A DNA stretch of 64,000 nucleotides from CBDDFQ01 sp965227035 (GTDB lineage Bacteria > Pseudomonadota > Gammaproteobacteria > Burkholderiales > Burkholderiaceae_C): NCBI GenBank assembly GCA_965227035.1, contig OZ245724.1:2914001-2978000 (forward strand), read 5' to 3'. Of this stretch, positions 1 to 8,344 are shown one piece after another; position 1 is the stretch's first letter; each line of letters opens with the position of its first letter. The notes beneath the pieces are model-generated. The model ran no database searches and was not told where the DNA came from. It saw nothing but the letters and a program-made list of their open reading frames with translations. The position numbers and the translations under genes are program-made.

Positions 1-357
1 CATTTCCAGGCCAGGACGTCCTGAAAAGTCGATCACCACCCTCGACAGCGCTTCGTCCAGAGGAACGTAAGCATGGCCATAACGACGAATGCCGCGCTTG
101 TCGCCGATTGCCTTCGCAACCGCCTGGCCCAGCGTGATCCCGACGTCTTCAACGGTGTGATGTCCGTCGATGTGCAGGTCGCCCTCGGCATGGATTTCCA
201 GGTCGATCAGGCCGTGACGCGCAATCTGATCGAGCATGTGATCGAAAAATCCGATGCCGGTGGACAGCTTGGACACGCCTTTGCCGTCCAGATTGACCTT
301 GACCGTGATCTTCGTTTCCGCAGTGTTGCGGGTGACTTCGGCGATTCGTGCGCTCAT
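1..357 (-). CDS. hisB: Imidazoleglycerol-phosphate dehydratase, N-terminal part
   Basis: Only the first 119 codons are present; the gene runs off the left edge (the family is about 195 aa). The enzyme dehydrates imidazole glycerol phosphate to imidazole acetol phosphate in histidine biosynthesis. The frame shows FFDHMLDQIARHG and DGHHTVEDVGI, which carry the histidine and acidic ligands of the Mn site, and then IGDKRGIRRYGHAYVPLDEA. The start ATG lies 22 bases beyond the hisC stop, consistent with translation from one his transcript. Monofunctional type: no phosphatase domain precedes it. Confidence 0.95.
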   Translation of the reverse strand, partial: MSARIAEVTRNTAETKITVKVNLDGKGVSKLSTGIGFFDHMLDQIARHGLIDLEIHAEGDLHIDGHHTVEDVGITLGQAVAKAIGDKRGIRRYGHAYVPLDEALSRVVIDFSGRPGLEM

Positions 358-379
358 GAGTGTGTGGGTGCTTATCTTG

Positions 380-1483
380 TCAGATGCCGGACTTGAGTGC
401 GGCCAGCATCTTCGTATTCTCTTCTGCAGAACCGACGGTCAGGCGCAGGCAGTTGGCCAGCAATGGGTGCATTTTAGAAACGTTCTTGATCAGAATGCCA
501 TTGGCCTTCAGATGTTCGAACGTTTTCTGGGCGTCTGAAACGCGCGTCAGGATCATGTTGGCGTCGCTTTTCCAGAATTTCAGGCCGGGGATAGACGCAA
601 GCTCGGCGAGAAGGCGCTCGCGTTCCGCACGTAATTCTGCCGCTTGAGCCGCGAACACATCGGCATGCTCCAGCGCAAAAATGCCGCACTCGTAATTCAG
701 CACGCTGATGTTGTAGGGCGGGCGAACCTTGTCTATCTCGGCGATCAACTCTTTCGCGCCCATCATGTAGCCGAGGCGGACACCCGCCAGACCGAACTTG
801 CTCATGGTGCGCATGAGCAGCACATGGCTGTGTTTCGCGATGCGGTCGATGTAGCTCTGGCTGGAAAACGGCTGGTACGCCTCGTCGAACACGACGAACC
901 CCGGAGCGGCTTCGACGATCTGCTCGATGACCGCGTCGTCCCACAGATTGGCAGTGGGGTTGTTCGGATAGGCGAGGTAGACGATGGAAGGTTGGTGTTT
1001 CTCGATCGCGGCCAGCATGGCGGGGCCGTCCAGCTCGAAATCTGCGGTCAAGGGCACGCCGACGAAGTTCAGTCCCAGAAGCTGGGCGCTCATTTCGTAC
1101 ATGACGAAGCCGGGCACGGGGGCAAGAATCGTCGCACCGGGAACTGCGCCGGCCAAGGCGACCAGTGAGATCAATTCATCCGAGCCGTTGCCCAGCATGA
1201 TGTCGAAGCCGGCAGGCATATCGGCCGACTCGGCGAGCATCTTCTTGAGATCGTTCACCCGACCATCCGGATAACGATTCAACGCGACCGACGCGAGCCG
1301 CTTGCCCAATTCGTCCTGCAGCTTCGGCGGCAGTCGATACGGGTTCTCCATCGCGTCCAGTTTGATCATGCCGCTCGCGTTTTGCACCAGATACGAATGC
1401 ATGGCGCGAACGTCCGGGCGGATGTTCTTTGCAATGCGCGATGCAAGATCGCTCTTCGAGTTTGTGGTGGTTGCATTGGACAT
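380..1483 (-). CDS. hisC: Histidinol-phosphate aminotransferase
   Basis: 367 aa, full length for a class I/II PLP aminotransferase. It converts imidazole acetol phosphate plus glutamate to histidinol phosphate. Visible features: substrate-binding YPNNPT near residues 172-177, PLP-contacting D200 in VVFDEAYQPF, and the Schiff-base lysine K229 in RTMSKFGLAGVRLGY. It lies between an exported-protein gene (stop 22 bases upstream of this start) and hisB, and is probably part of the long murA–his transcript. The start MSNATTT fits the usual length. Confidence 0.95.
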   Translation of the reverse strand: MSNATTTNSKSDLASRIAKNIRPDVRAMHSYLVQNASGMIKLDAMENPYRLPPKLQDELGKRLASVALNRYPDGRVNDLKKMLAESADMPAGFDIMLGNGSDELISLVALAGAVPGATILAPVPGFVMYEMSAQLLGLNFVGVPLTADFELDGPAMLAAIEKHQPSIVYLAYPNNPTANLWDDAVIEQIVEAAPGFVVFDEAYQPFSSQSYIDRIAKHSHVLLMRTMSKFGLAGVRLGYMMGAKELIAEIDKVRPPYNISVLNYECGIFALEHADVFAAQAAELRAERERLLAELASIPGLKFWKSDANMILTRVSDAQKTFEHLKANGILIKNVSKMHPLLANCLRLTVGSAEENTKMLAALKSGI

Positions 1484-1504
1484 GGCTGGATTCTGATTGG
1501 ACGC

Positions 1505-1870
1505 TCAGGGGCTACAGGGATAGGTATTCTTCAACGCATTCGACATGACCAGCTGCACCGGCATGTCCGCTTCGTAGGTGTCGTGATTGCGCTTGAGCTC
1601 GGCCTGGAACAAGGGCGACGCGGAGCTCGGCTCCATCTTGCGGCCGTCGATGCAGAAAATCGGTTTGCCACCATTGCGAACGGTAATGTCGTTGCTTTCG
1701 CGAATGCCTTCGAGCAAGCCGACGAGGTAGTACTGCACGTAGTTCTTGCCGTTCTTTTCGGTCTTCTCGATGGTGCGGAATTCGCGAATGCTCATGGCAT
1801 TGGCGGTGCCCGCGAAAACAAGAGCGGACGCCAGCAAGACGGCGATGAATCGGAAGCTCGAGCGGATCAT
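1505..1870 (-). CDS. Small exported protein of unknown function between hisD and hisC
   Basis: About 121 aa. The chosen ATG is preceded by AAGGA at a spacing of 8; a longer reading from 1906 would overlap hisD and spoil the signal peptide. Residues 1-25 form a clear Sec signal (charged MIRSSFR, hydrophobic core, cut near ANA). The mature part is about 95 aa with two cysteines, in PIFCIDG and TYPCSP, that could form a periplasmic disulfide. I do not recognise a family with certainty; the size and paired cysteines recall Rap1a/Tai-like small periplasmic proteins. Nothing ties it to histidine synthesis except position. Confidence 0.75.
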   Translation of the reverse strand: MIRSSFRFIAVLLASALVFAGTANAMSIREFRTIEKTEKNGKNYVQYYLVGLLEGIRESNDITVRNGGKPIFCIDGRKMEPSSASPLFQAELKRNHDTYEADMPVQLVMSNALKNTYPCSP

Positions 1871-1895
1871 TGGCGGGTTCCTTCGATGAATCTTC

Positions 1896-3257
1896 TTAAT
1901 CTTCATAACGTGGCTTGGGCACCGGCTTCAGCCGCATTTCCGCAGCACGCGCATGCGCCTGCAATCCCTCGCCGTAAGCCAACTCAGCTGCGATAGTGCC
2001 GAGCGTCTGAGCGCCGGCCTCGCTGACTTCGATCAGGCTGCTTCGCTTCTGGAAATCGTAAACACCCAAAGGCGAGCTGAATCGCGAGGTGCCGGAAGTC
2101 GGCAGCACATGGTTGGGACCGGCGCAATAGTCGCCCAGGCTCTCGCTGGTGAACGCACCCAGAAAGATCGCGCCCGCATGGCGGAGCAGCGGCTCCCATT
2201 TGTGCGGATCGTCGCTAGACACTTCCAGATGCTCAGGCGCAATCCGGTTGCTGATCTCGCAGGCTTCTTCCATGCTGCGGGTGTGAATTACCGCGCCGCG
2301 CCCGTTGAGCGAGGCCGCGATGATGTCGGCGCGCGGCATGGTCGGCAGCAAGCGTTCCATGGCGGCAACTACCTCTGCAATGTATTTGCTGTCCGGGCAC
2401 AACAGAATGCTTTGAGCGAGCTCGTCGTGCTCGGCCTGGCTGAACAAATCCATCGCCACCCAATCGGCGGGAGTGGAGCCATCGGCAAGCACCAGAATTT
2501 CGCTGGGGCCGGCAATCATGTCGATGCCGACTTTGCCGAACACCCGCTTCTTGGCGCTCGCCACATAGGCATTGCCAGGGCCGGTAATCTTGTCGACGCC
2601 GGGAATGGTCTGCGTGCCGTAAGCCAGCGCCGCCACGGCCTGCGCACCACCGATGGTGAATGCACGGCTCACGCCGGCAACATATGCAGCCGCGAGCACG
2701 AGTGGATTCTTTTGCGCGGCGGTTTCGCTCGCCTTCATCGGCGTCGGAACCACCATGATGATTTCGCCGACACCGGCCACATGCGCAGGAATCGCGTTCA
2801 TCAACACCGACGACGGATACGCCGCCTTGCCACCCGGCACGTAAATGCCGACTCGATCGAGCGGCGTCACTTTTTGCCCGAGAAGCGTGCCGTCCTCGTC
2901 GCGATAAGACCAGCTCTCGCCGCTAGCTTTGCGCTGAGCTTCGTGATATTTCCGCACCCGCGCCGCGGCCGATTGCAATGCATCGCGCTGTGCCGCGGGC
3001 AGCGATTCGAAAGCCGCGCGCAACTCGTCTTGGGTGAGCTCGAGTTGAGAGACGCTGTCGGCCTTCAAGTTGTCGAATCGCGCGGTGTATTCGAGCACCG
3101 CTGCGTCGCCGCGATCTTGCACATCGGCCAGGATGTCGGCCACCCGCTGCTCGATAGCGGCGTCGGCGGCTGCAGACCAGTGCAGTCGCGCCTTGAAATC
3201 GGCATCGAAGCTGGGGTCGGCAGTCGACAGTCGGACGAGTTGCGAAAGCGAAGTCAT
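1896..3257 (-). CDS. hisD: Histidinol dehydrogenase
   Basis: 453 aa, slightly longer than the usual 430-440. NAD-dependent four-electron oxidation of histidinol to histidine. Family motifs are intact: YVPGGKAAYPSSVLMNAIPA, TIGGAQAVAALAYG, KITGPGNAYV, GPSEILVLAD, the catalytic-histidine segment FSQAEHDELAQ, and APEHLEVSS. It follows hisG with 12 bases between hisG stop and hisD start, so the two are surely co-transcribed. Confidence 0.96.
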   Translation of the reverse strand: MTSLSQLVRLSTADPSFDADFKARLHWSAAADAAIEQRVADILADVQDRGDAAVLEYTARFDNLKADSVSQLELTQDELRAAFESLPAAQRDALQSAAARVRKYHEAQRKASGESWSYRDEDGTLLGQKVTPLDRVGIYVPGGKAAYPSSVLMNAIPAHVAGVGEIIMVVPTPMKASETAAQKNPLVLAAAYVAGVSRAFTIGGAQAVAALAYGTQTIPGVDKITGPGNAYVASAKKRVFGKVGIDMIAGPSEILVLADGSTPADWVAMDLFSQAEHDELAQSILLCPDSKYIAEVVAAMERLLPTMPRADIIAASLNGRGAVIHTRSMEEACEISNRIAPEHLEVSSDDPHKWEPLLRHAGAIFLGAFTSESLGDYCAGPNHVLPTSGTSRFSSPLGVYDFQKRSSLIEVSEAGAQTLGTIAAELAYGEGLQAHARAAEMRLKPVPKPRYED

Positions 3258-3269
3258 TGCAGAAATCTA

Positions 3270-3956
3270 TTAGGTACGAGAGACGGTTTGCGGAATGGCC
3301 CCCGAGAACGCGTCGATGATCCGGCGAATCGGCTGCTGCTTCAGTTTGAGCGCTGCCTGATTCACCACCAGGCGCGACGAGATTTCCATGATCTTTTCGA
3401 CTTCGACCAGATGATTGGCGCGCAGCGTATTGCCGGTGGAAACCAGATCGACGATCGCATCGGCCAGACCCGTCAGCGGAGCGAGTTCCATGCTGCCGTA
3501 CAGCTTGATCAAATCGACGTGAACGCCTTTGGTCGCGAAGAAGTCGCGCGCGATTGCCACGTACTTGGTAGCAACTTTCAGACGCGAGCCTTGACGCACG
3601 GCCGAGGCGTAATCGAAATCGGCGCGTACCGCGACGCTCATGCGGCACTTGGCAATTTGAAGATCGAGCGGCTCGTAAAGGCCGAGTCCACCGTGTTCGA
3701 TTAGCGTGTCCTTACCCGTGACGCCCAGATCCGCCCCACCGTATTGAACATAGGTAGGCACGTCGGTCGCGCGCACCAGCACCACGCGGACCAGCGGATT
3801 GTTCGTCGGAAGAATCAGCTTGCGCGACTTCTCGGGATCTTCGAGAACCTCGATGCCTGCGGCTTTCAGCAGCGGCAAAGTCTCATCGAAGATGCGGCCC
3901 TTGGAGAGCGCCAGCGTGATCGCGCCGGATGAGTTGAAGCTGCTTGAGTCGGTCAT
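3270..3956 (-). CDS. hisG: ATP phosphoribosyltransferase, short form (catalytic subunit)
   Basis: About 228 aa. It catalyses the first step of histidine synthesis (ATP plus PRPP). The frame stays open far upstream, but MTDSSSFNSSG is the right start because its ATG overlaps the murA stop (TGATG) and the fold begins with ITLALSKGRIFDETLPLL. The PRPP loop is seen as ADAIVDLVSTGNTLRANHL. The C-terminal regulatory domain of long HisG (about 300 aa) is absent, so this is the HisG-S type, which in known systems needs a HisZ partner for activity and feedback control. No hisZ is in the window. Confidence 0.95.
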   Translation of the reverse strand: MTDSSSFNSSGAITLALSKGRIFDETLPLLKAAGIEVLEDPEKSRKLILPTNNPLVRVVLVRATDVPTYVQYGGADLGVTGKDTLIEHGGLGLYEPLDLQIAKCRMSVAVRADFDYASAVRQGSRLKVATKYVAIARDFFATKGVHVDLIKLYGSMELAPLTGLADAIVDLVSTGNTLRANHLVEVEKIMEISSRLVVNQAALKLKQQPIRRIIDAFSGAIPQTVSRT

Positions 3957-5221
3957 CACGACACCCTCTGGATATCGGCGCCGATGCCGCTCAGCTTGGT
4001 TTCCATCTGGTCGTAGCCCCGGTCGAGGTGATAAATGCGATCGACGATGGTTTCGCCATCGGCCACCAGACCGGCAATCACCAGACTCGCAGATGCGCGC
4101 AAATCGGTCGCCATGACAGCAGCACCGGAAAGTTGTCCGATGCCATCGATGACCGCCACTTTGCCGTCGGTCTGTATGTGGGCGCCTAGACGCACCAGCT
4201 CGTTCACATGCATGAAACGGTTCTCGAAAATCGTTTCGGTGACCGTGCTTGCGCCTTGCGAAATGCAGTTGAGCGTCATGAACTGCGCCTGCATATCGGT
4301 CGGGAAACCGGGGTACTCGGTGGTACGGAATGACTGAGCTTTCAATCGGCCCTGCGATCGAACGCGAATGCCGCCCTCGACTGCTTCGACCATCGCACCC
4401 GCATCGCGCAGTTTTTCGATGACCGCATCGAGATGATCTGCGCGGCCATGCCGCAAAACCACATCGCCTCCCGCCGCGGCCACCGCACACAAAAACGTGC
4501 CGGCTTCGATACGGTCAGCAACCACCTGGTGGGTACAGCCATGCAGCGATTCCGCGCCCTGAATGTATATGCGGCTGGTGCCCTGCCCTTCGATCTTCGC
4601 GCCCATGCCGATCAGCATTTCGCAAAGATCGACGATCTCCGGTTCCTGCGCAGCGTTCTCGAGAACGGTTTCGCCTTCGGCCAGAGCAGCAGCCATGAGA
4701 AAGTTTTCGGTACCTGTCACCGTGACCATATCGGTGGTGATTCGGGCGCCCTTCAGACGGGTGCGTCCGTTGGCGAGGCTAGCCAGCATGTAGCCGTGCT
4801 CGACGTCGATCACCGCACCCATCGATTGCAGTCCCTTGATGTGCTGATCGACCGGGCGCGATCCGATGGCGCATCCGCCTGGCAAGGAAACGCGAGCTTT
4901 GCCGAATCGGGCCAGCAGCGGACCGAGCGCCAGCACCGACGCGCGCATGGTCTTCACCAGCTCGTAAGGAGCCTCGGGATTGTTCAAAGTGCTCGCATCG
5001 GCCTTGACGCAACCGTCGTCGTCGCGATCGACCGTGACGCCCATGTTGCGAATCAGCTTGAGCATGGTCGAGACGTCCTGCAGGCGCGGGACGTTGTTCA
5101 GCGTGACCGGATCGCTGGTGAGCAAGGTGGCGCAAAGCTCGGGCAATGCAGCATTTTTGGCGCCGGATATCCGTACTTCGCCGTGGAGCTGGCGACCACC
5201 GCGAATAAGCAGTTTGTCCAT
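3956..5221 (-). CDS. murA: UDP-N-acetylglucosamine 1-carboxyvinyltransferase
   Basis: 421 aa, full length. It adds enolpyruvate from PEP to UDP-GlcNAc, the first committed step of peptidoglycan synthesis in the cytoplasm. K22 and N23 in RISGAKNAALPELCA and the PEP-binding, fosfomycin-target cysteine (C117) in LPGGCAIGSRPVDQH are present, so a normal fosfomycin-sensitive active site is expected. It sits 6 bases downstream of the BolA gene and overlaps hisG, as in other betaproteobacteria where murA precedes the his genes. Confidence 0.97.
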   Translation of the reverse strand: MDKLLIRGGRQLHGEVRISGAKNAALPELCATLLTSDPVTLNNVPRLQDVSTMLKLIRNMGVTVDRDDDGCVKADASTLNNPEAPYELVKTMRASVLALGPLLARFGKARVSLPGGCAIGSRPVDQHIKGLQSMGAVIDVEHGYMLASLANGRTRLKGARITTDMVTVTGTENFLMAAALAEGETVLENAAQEPEIVDLCEMLIGMGAKIEGQGTSRIYIQGAESLHGCTHQVVADRIEAGTFLCAVAAAGGDVVLRHGRADHLDAVIEKLRDAGAMVEAVEGGIRVRSQGRLKAQSFRTTEYPGFPTDMQAQFMTLNCISQGASTVTETIFENRFMHVNELVRLGAHIQTDGKVAVIDGIGQLSGAAVMATDLRASASLVIAGLVADGETIVDRIYHLDRGYDQMETKLSGIGADIQRVS

Positions 5222-5227
5222 GAGAGA

Positions 5228-5470
5228 TCAGTTTTGTTGAGCTGCCCACTCGGAGGGCGTGAAGGTCTTCATCGAAAGCGCATGCACTTCGTCTGTGTGC
5301 ATTTTCTCACCCAGCGTTGCGTAGACCCGCTGGTGTCGTTGAATCGAGCGCTTGCCCTCGAATTCGGACGACACGATGGTGGCATACCAATGGCGTCCGT
5401 CGCCTTCGAGGACGATGTGTTCGCAGGCAAGGCCGGCAGCGATGATTTCGCGTAGTTGTTCGGCAGTCAT
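5228..5470 (-). CDS. ibaG: BolA-family protein, IbaG type
   Basis: 80 aa from MTAEQLREII. BolA/IbaG proteins partner monothiol glutaredoxins in Fe-S handling and acid-stress responses. The class II KH-like fold is visible as GRHWYATIVSSEFEGKR followed by RHQRVYATL and the hallmark HALSMKTFTPSEW with the conserved histidine. The start is one base beyond the stop of the ABC permease. In E. coli ibaG also lies between the mla genes and murA, which supports IbaG rather than BolA itself. Confidence 0.9.
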   Translation of the reverse strand: MTAEQLREIIAAGLACEHIVLEGDGRHWYATIVSSEFEGKRSIQRHQRVYATLGEKMHTDEVHALSMKTFTPSEWAAQQN

Positions 5471-5471
5471 G

Positions 5472-6227
5472 TCAGCCTCGCATTTTGTAGCCGGTGCGCA
5501 GCAGCCGAACGGCAATTGCGCTCACGATGAGCCAGGCGGTTCCGACGACCAGCAGGCTGATCCAGGGCGACACGTCGCTCACACCGAAAAAGCCGTAGCG
5601 GAATCCGTCGATCATGTAGAAAAACGGGTTGATATGGCTCGCGCGCTGCCAGAAAACCGGCAGGGAATGAATCGAATAGAACACGCCGCTCAGGAACGTG
5701 AGCGGCATGATCAGGAAGTTCTGAAAGGCGGCGAGCTGGTCGAACTTGTCGGCCCACAATCCGGCAATCAGTCCAAGGGTGCCAAGCATGGAGGCACCCA
5801 AAACCGCGAACACAATGATCCACAACGGCGCTGCGAACGAAGGAACCGCGAACAGAAGGGTCACGAGTAGTACGCCCAGACCCACCGCCAGCCCGCGAAC
5901 CAGCGAGGATCCGACATACGCCAGGAACCACGCCCAGTGGGACAGAGGAGTCACCAGCACGAACACCAGGCTACCCATGATCTTGCTCTGGATGATCGAG
6001 GACGAACTGTTGGCGAACGCGTTCTGCAGGATGCTCATCATGACCAGGCCGGGAATGAGGAACGCGGTGTACGAAACCGTGTCGTAGACCTTCACGTGAT
6101 CGGACAGAACGTGGCCGAAAATCATCAGATACAAAACTGCGGTGAGCACCGGTGCCGCTACCGTCTGGAAAGCGACCTTCCAGAAGCGCAGCACCTCTTT
6201 GTAGAACAGGGCTTGCCATCCGATCAT
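5472..6227 (-). CDS. ABC-2 type transporter permease, YadH/NodJ-like
   Basis: 251 aa inner-membrane permease with about six membrane segments and the ABC-2 signature IPGLVMMSILQNAF plus LTFLSGVFYSIHSLP and HINPFFYMIDGFRYGFFG. It closely resembles E. coli YadH, an exporter of unknown substrate. Its ATG overlaps the stop of the ATPase gene by 4 bases (ATGA), so the pair forms one half-transporter unit. Placement inside the Mla operon hints at an envelope role, but the substrate cannot be read from sequence. Confidence 0.9.
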   Translation of the reverse strand: MIGWQALFYKEVLRFWKVAFQTVAAPVLTAVLYLMIFGHVLSDHVKVYDTVSYTAFLIPGLVMMSILQNAFANSSSSIIQSKIMGSLVFVLVTPLSHWAWFLAYVGSSLVRGLAVGLGVLLVTLLFAVPSFAAPLWIIVFAVLGASMLGTLGLIAGLWADKFDQLAAFQNFLIMPLTFLSGVFYSIHSLPVFWQRASHINPFFYMIDGFRYGFFGVSDVSPWISLLVVGTAWLIVSAIAVRLLRTGYKMRG

Positions 6228-7186
6228 GACGCGACTCCAATAGTTTGGGTCGCGTCGGTGACTCGTCCCTCGACTGCCTTCACGGCGCCACCGGACATCA
6301 CCTCGAGGAACACGTCTTCCAGATCGGCCTTGCGGATTTCGACGTCTTCGGCCACCAGCCCGGCTTCGCGAATTGCGGCCAGATAGGTTTCGATTTCATG
6401 CGCGTCATGCGCCGGGAACTGCACGATCCGGCCGGTGACCCGGGCGCGCTTGGCGAGTTCGACCGGCAATTCGCCATCGACCTTGAATCTGAGCACATTG
6501 CTCGACGCGTTTTTGAGCAACTGGCTGGTGCTATCGAGCGCGACGATTTTTCCTCGCTTGAGCATGGCAATTCGAGCGCAAAGCGCTTCGGCTTCTTCGA
6601 GGTAGTGGGTGGTGAGAAGCACGGTGCTTCCCTGACGATTCAGTTTGGCGATGAACTGCCAGAGCGTCTGACGCAATTCGACGTCGACACCGGCAGTCGG
6701 CTCATCGAGGACGATAACCGGCGGCTTGTGCACCAGCGCTTGGGCCACCAGAACACGACGTTTCATGCCGCCCGAAAGCTGCCGCATGTTGGCGTTTTCC
6801 TTATCTGCCAGACCGAGGCTGGAAAGCAGCTCGTCGATCCACGCATCGTTCTTTTTGATGCCGAAGTAGCCCGACTGGAACGTCAGTGCCTCGCGGACAT
6901 TGAAGAACGGGTCGAAAACCAGTTCTTGCGGAACGATGCCGAGTTTTCGGCGAGCGTCGGCGTAATCGACCTGAACATCGCTGCCGAGCACGCTGACGCT
7001 GCCGGAAGTAGCCTTGTTGAGGCCGGCAAGAATGCTGATCAGGGTGGTTTTGCCAGCGCCGTTCGGGCCGAGGAGGCCGAAAAACTCGCCCTCTTCGATG
7101 TCGAGATCGACGTTATCGAGAGCCGCGAATGAACCGCGGGCGGAGGGGTACGTTTTTGAAACGGAGCGGAATGAGATGGCAGGCAT
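6224..7186 (-). CDS. ABC transporter ATPase, YadG/NodI-like
   Basis: 320 aa ATPase that pairs with the adjacent permease. Walker A GPNGAGKTTL (about residues 40-49), signature LSGGMKRRVLVAQAL, Walker B VIVLDEPTAGVD and switch histidine TTHYLEEAEAL are all intact. The C-terminal 90 residues form the extra domain usual in the YadG/CcmA class. The gene follows mlaB with 15 bases between. Confidence 0.92.
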   Translation of the reverse strand: MPAISFRSVSKTYPSARGSFAALDNVDLDIEEGEFFGLLGPNGAGKTTLISILAGLNKATSGSVSVLGSDVQVDYADARRKLGIVPQELVFDPFFNVREALTFQSGYFGIKKNDAWIDELLSSLGLADKENANMRQLSGGMKRRVLVAQALVHKPPVIVLDEPTAGVDVELRQTLWQFIAKLNRQGSTVLLTTHYLEEAEALCARIAMLKRGKIVALDSTSQLLKNASSNVLRFKVDGELPVELAKRARVTGRIVQFPAHDAHEIETYLAAIREAGLVAEDVEIRKADLEDVFLEVMSGGAVKAVEGRVTDATQTIGVAS

Positions 7187-7201
7187 GGGCAGCCTGCGAG
7201 T

Positions 7202-7498
7202 TTAACTTGCCAGCTTCGGTGGCGTTTTGGCGGCCAACAAGACATCCACGCCGTACAGCTTTGCAAGCTCCCGCAGGCGCTCCGGCAAATTCTTGACCGA
7301 AAACGCCTTGCCTTTGAGCGAGGCCTCACGGGCGCATTCCAGAAGTACCGCCAAAGCGGAAGAATCGAACTTGACCAGCGCAGAGGCGTCGACCTCGACA
7401 GTCGCCGCGTCGGCTTCTTTCGAAGCCAGCGCGGTCGCGAGCATGTGGGAACATGCGCGCGCCTTGGAATGCGTCAATTCGGAGGGAAGAACCAGCAT
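7202..7498 (-). CDS. mlaB: STAS-domain protein, Mla complex subunit
   Basis: 98 aa single STAS domain: VEVDASALVKFDSSALAVLLE carries the conserved serine region. In the MlaFEDB complex MlaB is the small cytoplasmic protein that binds and stabilises the ATPase MlaF. Its place directly after mlaC, as in E. coli mlaFEDCB, supports the name; sequence alone would only give STAS. Confidence 0.85.
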   Translation of the reverse strand: MLVLPSELTHSKARACSHMLATALASKEADAATVEVDASALVKFDSSALAVLLECAREASLKGKAFSVKNLPERLRELAKLYGVDVLLAAKTPPKLAS

Positions 7499-7527
7499 CG
7501 GTCTAAAAACCAGAACTCGAAGCTGGA

Positions 7528-8184
7528 TCAGCTCTTGCGAGCTGCCGTCGACTTGTTGCGAGCAGCCAGCGTTGCGATCAGGCCATCCACGCCGCCCTTG
7601 TTGATTTCCGAGGAGAACTGACCGCGATAGGTTTCGACCAGCCAGACGCCGAGCACGTTCAAGTCGTAGATTTTCCAGCCGGAGCCTTCACCGGGGGTCT
7701 TTTCCAGACGGTAGTCGAGCTGAACCGGGTCGCCGTTGCCTCGGACTTCGGTTCGCACGATGACTTCCTTGTCTTCAGGGCTGCTGCGCTGCGGACGCAT
7801 GCCGATCGACTGGTCATCGGTCACTTGCGAGAGCGCGCCGGCGTAGGTGCGAACCAGCAGCGTTTTGAACTCTTCCTGCAGCTTCTGGCGCTGTTCAGGG
7901 GTCGCCTCACGCCACTTGGGGCCGACTGCCGAAGCGGTCATGCGCTGGAAGTTGACGTTGGGCATGATCTTGCTGTCGACCAGAGCGATGATCTTGCTGA
8001 CATCTCCCTTTTGCAGACCTTTGTCGGCCTTGATGGTGTCGAGCGTGTCGTTCGAAATACGCTTGATCAGTGCGTCGGGAGCCTCGTCGGCAGCCGCTGC
8101 GGGAAGTGAAACCAGACCAGCGGTCATGGCAGTTGCAGCCATCAAGGCAACACCGAAAAATTTGTGCAATGAGCGACGATTCAT
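7528..8184 (-). CDS. mlaC: Periplasmic phospholipid-binding protein
   Basis: 218 aa from MNRRSLHKFF, chosen because AAGGTGG precedes it and a signal peptide follows at once (cut near PAAAADEAP). The Tol-Tol-Ttg2 family core is visible: TLDTIKADKGLQKGD, LVDSKIMPNVNFQRMTASAVG and AGALSQV. MlaC shuttles phospholipids between the outer-membrane MlaA complex and the inner-membrane MlaFEDB ATPase. A 13-bp stem-loop lies between the mlaA stop and this gene. Confidence 0.93.
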   Translation of the reverse strand: MNRRSLHKFFGVALMAATAMTAGLVSLPAAAADEAPDALIKRISNDTLDTIKADKGLQKGDVSKIIALVDSKIMPNVNFQRMTASAVGPKWREATPEQRQKLQEEFKTLLVRTYAGALSQVTDDQSIGMRPQRSSPEDKEVIVRTEVRGNGDPVQLDYRLEKTPGEGSGWKIYDLNVLGVWLVETYRGQFSSEINKGGVDGLIATLAARNKSTAARKS

Positions 8185-8291
8185 ATTTATTCCACCTTCG
8201 ATTTGATCTGTTTTGTCTGACGCCGATAAAACTCGGCGTCTGTAGAGCGTTCGAAGCATTGTGACTCGCGGAGTTCCGGCTTCACAAACGC

Positions 8292-8325
8292 TTCATGAAA
8301 CCGGATGTGTGCCCGGTTTCATGAA
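8292..8325. repeat. Perfect 13-bp inverted repeat between mlaA and mlaC
   Basis: Arms TTCATGAAACCGG (8292-8304) and CCGGTTTCATGAA (8313-8325) with an 8-base loop, lying 20 bases after the mlaA stop in the direction of transcription. No T-run follows on the minus strand, so it is not a typical intrinsic terminator. It may be an mRNA-stability or processing hairpin that sets mlaC levels apart from mlaA. Confidence 0.7.
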
Positions 8326-8344
8326 TTCCGAACGCTGAGGCCGC

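Noticed and set aside
1953..3704. A 583-codon plus-strand open frame across hisD and hisG
   Set aside because: Opposite two certain his genes; the arginine/histidine-rich translation is typical of an antisense shadow.
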